Assembly: GCF_000478985.1 (NCBI RefSeq)
Contig: NZ_AWXB01000057.1
Span: 1 to 64,000, forward strand
Reading direction: 5' to 3'
DNA length: 64,000 nt
From: Peptoniphilus sp. BV3C26
GTDB taxonomy: Bacteria > Bacillota > Clostridia > Tissierellales > Peptoniphilaceae
A program made the position numbers and the translations under genes. Under the pieces are notes generated by a model. It ran no database searches and was not told the origin of the DNA. It saw nothing but the letters and a program-made list of their open reading frames with translations. Positions 59,547-64,000 of the stretch are shown here, piece by piece; positions within the stretch are counted from its first letter, which is position 1, and each line of letters opens with the position of its first letter.

Positions 59547-60434
59547 TCACTCATGATAAGAATATGGATCAAATATCTTTCTTAAATTTTCTCCAAGGCC
59601 ATTTATGACCAAAACTATTAAAACTAACATAAGGCCTGGAAAAAATGCAAGATAGTAGTAGCCTCTTGCAAGGTAGGTCATGGATTCCTGTAGGATTATT
59701 CCTATGGCAGGTTTTGTAATGTCAAGACCGAAGCCTAAAAAACTTATTGCCGATTCATGGAGTATTGCATGGGGAAACAAAAGTACCGCTCCCACTAAAA
59801 TTTGAGGTAATAAATGGGGCAAGACATGGTTTAAGGCAATATAAAGATTGCTTTTTCCAAGAGCCTTTGAAATTTTTAAAAAATTTTCTTCTTTGATTTG
59901 TTTTATTTCAGCTCTTATAAGTCTTGTTATGCCTGTCCAGTGAGTAAGAGCTATTCCAATTACTACTCCCTTTAAACCTCTTCCAACGGCAACTGAGATG
60001 AGTATTAAAAACATCATGTGAGGTATTGATAAAAATACATCTATAAGCCAGTTTATAAATCCGTCTATTCTTTTTGAAGAGCCTGCAAGACAAAGGGAAA
60101 GTAAAATTGCAATTAATATACTTAAGCCTGATGCAATAATACCCACCTGTAAGCTTATACAAAGCCCTTTAACGGTTCTTAAATACATATCTCGACCCTT
60201 AGCATCAGTTCCAAAAATATGAAGGACTGAGGGGCCTTTTAATTTGTTTTGAAAGTCTACTTGGAGCATATCCTCATTTATAAGGCTTCCATGTATAAAA
60301 ATATAAGCTATAAATAAAAGGCTTATACTTATTAAAATTATAGTTTTTCTTCTTGTGTTGAAAAATTTTTCCTTTGCAGGATAAATTCTGTCAGACTGGA
60401 GCTCTTTTCTATAAGTCTTTACTTCCATTTTCAT
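59547..60434 (-). CDS. ABC importer permease (NikC/DppC type)
   Basis: 295 residues, six membrane helices. N-terminal FGTDAKGRDMYLRTVKG signature of DppC/NikC and the EAA loop around RAEIKQIKEENFLKISKALGKS. AGAAGG precedes the ATG. Three bases after the upstream permease. Confidence 0.92.
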   Translation of the reverse strand: MKMEVKTYRKELQSDRIYPAKEKFFNTRRKTIILISISLLFIAYIFIHGSLINEDMLQVDFQNKLKGPSVLHIFGTDAKGRDMYLRTVKGLCISLQVGIIASGLSILIAILLSLCLAGSSKRIDGFINWLIDVFLSIPHMMFLILISVAVGRGLKGVVIGIALTHWTGITRLIRAEIKQIKEENFLKISKALGKSNLYIALNHVLPHLLPQILVGAVLLFPHAILHESAISFLGFGLDITKPAIGIILQESMTYLARGYYYLAFFPGLMLVLIVLVINGLGENLRKIFDPYSYHE

Positions 60435-60436
60435 AA

Positions 60437-61417
60437 TTATGCCTTCTCTCTCATTTGCGGGTCTATTATTATATAAAATAAATCCGCCATTCTATTTCCA
60501 AGAAACACAAAGATTGCAGAAAATAATACAAGACCCAATAAAAGGGGTAGATCTCCTCTAAGTCCTGCTTGAACTGTTAAGTTTCCAAGTCCTGGATAGT
60601 TAAAGACATTTTCCGCAAGTATTGTTCCGCTGAAAAGTTCACTAAAGTATGAAAATTGCAAAGTGATTGCCGGAAGCATTATATTTTTTAAGGCAAAGTT
60701 TTTTATTATTTTAAAATCACTAAGTCCTTTACTTTTTGCATATAGACAGTAGTCGCTATTTAATATTTCAATTACTTTTTCCCTTGTATGCAAAATTATA
60801 TTTGCCGTTCCTACAAGGGCAAGAGTTATTGCAGGAAGTATTAAGTGGTAGAGTCTGTCAAAAATTGTAACTTTATAAGATTCAATTCCTATAGGTGCTG
60901 CCATTGATGCAGGAAATATTCCAAGTTTTAATGAAAAAATTGTTATTAACACTATTCCAACCCAATAGGTCGGTGTAGCTGAAAGTATAATTGCATATGC
61001 TTTTATAATCTTATCTATAAGAGTATTTCTCTTTACTCCTGAAATTATTCCCAGAACAAATCCTAAGATTCCCTGAAAAATCCAAGCTGCACTCATTAAA
61101 AGAATTGAAGAGGAAAATCCTCTTTTTATAATTTTTGACACTTCTATTCCATAAATGTTACTTACGCCTAAATTGCCCCTTAAAATATTTTTTATCCAAG
61201 AAAAATATCTTGATAAAAGGGGGCGATCAAGCCCCCATTCTTCAATTAGCATTTGCTTTTGCTCATTTGTAAGTCCCACATTTTTAGACCTTGCAAAAGC
61301 GGCTATAGGGTCAATTGGTGAAATATCCATTAAAACAAAAGCTATAAAGGATACAAAGAGAAGAAGTAAAATAAATTTAATTATTAAATTTAAAACTTTC
61401 TTTCTCTCAATCTTCAT
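60437..61417 (-). CDS. ABC importer permease (NikB/DppB type)
   Basis: 326 residues from the ATG at 61417, which overlaps the stop of the solute-binding gene (TAATG). Opening DISPIDPIAAFARSKNVGLTNEQKQMLIEEWGLD and later EYVFNYPGLG-like AENVFNYPGLGNL are typical of the DppB/NikB family. Six membrane helices. Confidence 0.92.
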   Translation of the reverse strand: MKIERKKVLNLIIKFILLLLFVSFIAFVLMDISPIDPIAAFARSKNVGLTNEQKQMLIEEWGLDRPLLSRYFSWIKNILRGNLGVSNIYGIEVSKIIKRGFSSSILLMSAAWIFQGILGFVLGIISGVKRNTLIDKIIKAYAIILSATPTYWVGIVLITIFSLKLGIFPASMAAPIGIESYKVTIFDRLYHLILPAITLALVGTANIILHTREKVIEILNSDYCLYAKSKGLSDFKIIKNFALKNIMLPAITLQFSYFSELFSGTILAENVFNYPGLGNLTVQAGLRGDLPLLLGLVLFSAIFVFLGNRMADLFYIIIDPQMREKA

Positions 61418-63036
61418 TATTTCCACTTCCAATTACTTATAGTATCTACAATTGGCCATCCGCCACCGTGAGGTTGTATTTTTTGCTTTCCTATATCTAA
61501 ATCATCTCTTACAAGATATAGGTGATTTTCATTTAAAATCCAAATCCATGGGCAATCTCCAAGACTTGAAAGTCCTGTTTGACCATCAAATTGAGCTTTT
61601 TTAAATTCTTCATTTAAGCCTTCAGCACTTGTTGCACTAAGGCCTTTCTCAAAGTGTTCATTTACAGTTTTGTTGTCATAATAGTTTGCATTATAGTATT
61701 CACGACCAACCATAGTGCCTGAATAGTTGTAATACATTTCAAGAGGATCATATCCTCCCCAACCAAAAAAAATTGCATCTGAATACATGTGGGGTGTTAT
61801 GGCATCCCAATCTCCATATTCAACGTTTACTTCTATTCCAAGTTCTTTTGCAGTTTTTGCAAATTGAAGAGCTATATCTTCTCTATCTTTATAGGCAAGA
61901 TATAAGTTGAATTTTGCTTCAACTCCATCTTTTTCAAGGATGCCCTTATCGTTTAGCTTCCATCCGCCTTCTGCAAGAATCTTTTTAGCTCCTTCTATAT
62001 CTCCGTCATTTGTAATTCTTGTTTCTTCATTGAACCAAGGCATGCCGTCTGCAATTGAAGATGCTACTGAACCTTGCCCATCTAAAACTTCATCTATTAT
62101 TTTTTTTCTATCAATAGCAATATTTAAGGCTTTTCTAATAGCTATATCACTTGTAACATTATTTCCTATAGGTGAACCTGGCGCTAAAGTTTCATCTCCT
62201 GTAACTTTTCCAGTATTTTTTTCCATAGGCATAGAAATTCCCCTGTTATCAACGGTATCTAAACTTTCAATATGGTAACCTTCAACATTTATATCATGAG
62301 CTGTATAGGGAACTCTTATTACATCACATACTTTTTCTTTTGCTGTTGCTAAAGAAGCATCGGTATCTTTAAAAAATAAGAAAGTGATTTTTTTAAAGGG
62401 GGATTTTTCTCCATAATAGTTTTCATTAGGCTCAATTATAAGTTGTTGACCTACTTTCCATTCAACCATTTTATAAGGTCCTGTTCCTATAGGATTGGAA
62501 CCGTAAGTTTTTTCATCATAAGCATGTTCTGGAACTATGGGAAGAGAACACATGCTGGACACAAAAGAAATATCAGGCTTATCGAGTTTTAATTCAATAG
62601 TATAATCTCCTGTTGCCTTTGCTGATGCAAGTCTTGAAAGGTTACTTCCCGGAGCATTTTTTTCTTTTGCAAGGTTGTATGTAAATTCAACGTCTTTTGC
62701 AGTAAATTTTTCTCCATCAGACCACTTAACATCATCTCTAAGAGTTACATTATAAGTTAACTTATCCTCACTTAAGCTGTATTCTTTAGCAAGGTCATTT
62801 ACAATATTTAAATCAAGATCACGTTTTAAAAGTGCTGATTGAAATATTGATGTTCCATAGTGACCCCATCCTGTAATAGGATCAAATCCTTTTTCCGGCT
62901 CTGATCCAAAGCCAAGCACCAATTCATCTTTTACTTGTGCTGTATTTTTATCCTCTTCTTTTTTATTATCTTGAGCTTTATTTCCACAAGCTGTAAGAAT
63001 AAGAGATAAAATTAAAATTGTAAATAATTTTTTCAT
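61417..63036 (-). CDS. Solute-binding lipoprotein, nickel/peptide type (SBP family 5)
   Basis: 539 residues. Lipobox SLILTAC gives acylated Cys17. SBP_bac_5 fold: DLAKEYSLSEDKLTYNVTLRDDVKWSDGEKFTAKDVEF, GTGPYKMVEW. First gene of a complete five-gene importer (SBP, two permeases, two ATPases). The opening GSEPEKGFDPITGWGHYG recalls nickel-type proteins, but peptide transport cannot be excluded. Confidence 0.9.
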   Translation of the reverse strand: MKKLFTILILSLILTACGNKAQDNKKEEDKNTAQVKDELVLGFGSEPEKGFDPITGWGHYGTSIFQSALLKRDLDLNIVNDLAKEYSLSEDKLTYNVTLRDDVKWSDGEKFTAKDVEFTYNLAKEKNAPGSNLSRLASAKATGDYTIELKLDKPDISFVSSMCSLPIVPEHAYDEKTYGSNPIGTGPYKMVEWKVGQQLIIEPNENYYGEKSPFKKITFLFFKDTDASLATAKEKVCDVIRVPYTAHDINVEGYHIESLDTVDNRGISMPMEKNTGKVTGDETLAPGSPIGNNVTSDIAIRKALNIAIDRKKIIDEVLDGQGSVASSIADGMPWFNEETRITNDGDIEGAKKILAEGGWKLNDKGILEKDGVEAKFNLYLAYKDREDIALQFAKTAKELGIEVNVEYGDWDAITPHMYSDAIFFGWGGYDPLEMYYNYSGTMVGREYYNANYYDNKTVNEHFEKGLSATSAEGLNEEFKKAQFDGQTGLSSLGDCPWIWILNENHLYLVRDDLDIGKQKIQPHGGGWPIVDTISNWKWK

Positions 63037-63075
63037 ATTTCCTCCTAAGGTTTTTTATAATATTCATACTATCAT

Positions 63076-63095
63076 ATTATAACGTTTGTTACAAT
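63076..63095. promoter_or_regulatory. Dyad over the -10 of the ABC importer operon
   Basis: ATTATAAC (63076-63083) and GTTACAAT (63088-63095), an 8-4-8 inverted repeat with one mismatch. Its left arm contains, on the minus strand, a perfect TATAAT, so a protein bound here would block the promoter. A metal or nutrient repressor site is plausible. Confidence 0.45.
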
Positions 63096-63194
63096 TTCAA
63101 ACTTATTTTAATTTTAAATACAAATTTTTTATAAAAAAAAGACTTTAGGACAAAAAAAATAAAGACTTAAATTAATAAGCCTTTATAAATAAAA

Positions 63195-63215
63195 AAGACC
63201 GATTTTCTCGGTCTT
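63195..63215 (-). terminator. Terminator after rpsR
   Basis: Perfect arms AAGACCGA and TCGGTCTT, 5-base loop, minus-strand T6 run; ends the rpsF-ssb-rpsR unit. Confidence 0.9.
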
Positions 63216-63219
63216 ATTA

Positions 63220-63444
63220 TTAGTCTGCTGAGTATGGTAAAAGGGCAATTTGTCTTGCTCTTTTTATAGCACTTGTTATTTCTCTTTGGTGCTTTGCACA
63301 ACATCCGGTAACTCTTCTTGGAAGAATCTTTCCTCTGTCGGACACATATTTTCTAAGTCCGGCTGCATCTTTATAATCTATTACCTTGTTTGAATCTTGG
63401 CAGAAAGCACATACTTTTTTTCTACTTCTAAATCTTCTTTGCAT
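63220..63444 (-). CDS. rpsR: 30S ribosomal protein S18 (zinc-binding form)
   Basis: 74 residues. Four potential zinc ligands remain (VCAFCQD and TGCCAKH), the C+ form of S18. Core [18 protein letters not shown] and [11 protein letters not shown] are standard. Follows ssb by 12 bases. Confidence 0.98.
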   Translation of the reverse strand: MQRRFRSRKKVCAFCQDSNKVIDYKDAAGLRKYVSDRGKILPRRVTGCCAKHQREITSAIKRARQIALLPYSAD

Positions 63445-63456
63445 GTTCTATCTCCT

Positions 63457-63957
63457 TTAAAACGGAATATCCTCATTTCCTACAGGATAAAATCCGTCTG
63501 TATTATCATCCGAATTAAATGAGCTGTCTTCATATGCAGAATTAACCGGAGGGTTATCAAAGTTACTTCCTTGATTTACTTGTGGACGTCTTACATATTG
63601 GCCACCATTTTGACTTTCTGAAGCGGTTTCCACAAAGTGAACTCTGTTTATAACTACATCTGTTGTATAAACTTTCGTTCCATCTTGTTTGTCATAGCTT
63701 CCTGTTTGAATTCTTCCTTCAAGAGCTATCCTTGATCCTTTTCTAAAATAATTTGATATTAATTCAGCAGTATTTCCAAAGGCTACACAAGAAATAAAAT
63801 CTGCTGTAGGCTGATTGTTTCTTTGAGCTTCTTCTTTCTTTTGACGGCTCATTGCCCTATCTACTGCTACGCTTGTTCTTAAAACGGCATTTCCGTTTGG
63901 AGAATATCTAATTTCTGGATCTCTGGTTAATCTTCCATATAATATTACAACATTCAT
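63457..63957 (-). CDS. ssb: Single-stranded DNA-binding protein
   Basis: 166 residues. OB fold (about 1-110; LYGRLTRDPEIRYSPNGNAVLRTSVAVDR, FRKGSRIALEGRIQT), a flexible linker, and the acidic protein-interaction tip GNEDIPF. Lies between rpsF and rpsR as in most Firmicutes; GGTGAT precedes the ATG. Confidence 0.98.
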   Translation of the reverse strand: MNVVILYGRLTRDPEIRYSPNGNAVLRTSVAVDRAMSRQKKEEAQRNNQPTADFISCVAFGNTAELISNYFRKGSRIALEGRIQTGSYDKQDGTKVYTTDVVINRVHFVETASESQNGGQYVRRPQVNQGSNFDNPPVNSAYEDSSFNSDDNTDGFYPVGNEDIPF

Positions 63958-63967
63958 AAAATCACCT

Positions 63968-64000
63968 TTATTTGTCTAAACGAACTATCATACTTCTCAT
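63968..64000 (-). CDS. rpsF: 30S ribosomal protein S6, 3' end only
   Basis: The last ten codons and the stop, reading MRSMIVRLDK, match the C-terminus of S6. The gene begins beyond the window. Context (ssb, rpsR) supports the call. Confidence 0.85.
   Translation of the reverse strand: MRSMIVRLDK

Noticed and set aside
59908-60162. Open frame overlapping the NikC-type permease on the same strand
   Set aside because: Wrong frame within a well-conserved permease; no start signal.

Overview
The window comes from a low-GC, AT-rich Gram-positive anaerobe. The evidence is strong GGAGG-type ribosome sites, rho-independent terminators after many operons, a V-type ATP synthase operon (no F-type operon is seen here), a membrane pyrophosphatase, SLH-domain surface proteins and Firmicutes gene orders (rpsF-ssb-rpsR, tig-clpP-clpX-lon-engB, tmk-darA-holB-ricT). 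Gene content fits Tissierellia, perhaps Peptoniphilaceae, but this is an inference without a marker-gene comparison. Almost all genes lie on the minus strand; only four (two of them an MBOAT/SGNH pair) are on plus. Coding density is very high: no gap exceeds about 300 bases, and I saw no tRNA, rRNA, CRISPR array, transposase, integrase or phage gene.

Layout. 1-8.7 kb: nine-gene V-ATPase operon read right to left (G/H, I, K, E, C, F, A, B, D), whose proteolipid carries the full Na+ ligand set known from Enterococcus hirae. 8.8-13.4 kb: an L,D-transpeptidase with a frameshifted end, the floA/nfeD membrane-microdomain pair, and yqeY/rpsU. 13.4-22.5 kb: pta, an SLH protein, an EamA permease, K+-dependent membrane pyrophosphatase with secG, threonine ammonia-lyase with a DUF951 and a beta-propeller-like membrane protein, and a second SLH protein. 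22.6-29.3 kb: pgeF, htrA, an MBOAT/SGNH acylation pair, and the paired TIGR03915/TIGR03916 radical-SAM DNA-metabolism genes. 29.3-32.2 kb: UPF0210, UPF0237 ACT protein and homoserine dehydrogenase. 32.2-40.6 kb: engB, lon, clpX, clpP, tig, a PC4-like protein and proS. 40.7-45.8 kb: LacI regulator, lipid-kinase, ferritin with an unknown small protein, and a membrane-anchored alpha/beta hydrolase. 45.8-54.2 kb: ricT, holB, two tandem c-di-AMP receptor paralogs, tmk, gpmA/TetR, sfsA, a short RNase G, radC, maf, a Gx transporter component and a NusG-II protein. 54.2-58.1 kb: phoR, phoB, phoU, pstB with a clear PHO-box array. 58.1-63.1 kb: a five-gene nickel/peptide-type ABC importer. 63.2-64 kb: rpsR, ssb and the 3' tip of rpsF.

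Most of the window is conserved housekeeping. I did not find a clearly new multi-gene system. The best leads are small: sodium coupling shared by the V-ATPase and the pyrophosphatase; a duplicated and loop-trimmed c-di-AMP receptor in the slot where Bacillus has yaaR; a PHO-box array driving pstB-phoU-phoB-phoR without pstSCA; a perfect 23-base palindrome just downstream of the proS promoter; a homopolymer frameshift at the end of the L,D-transpeptidase; a short RNase G lacking its Zn-link; and three terminator-like hairpins pressed against the ribosome site of the next gene.
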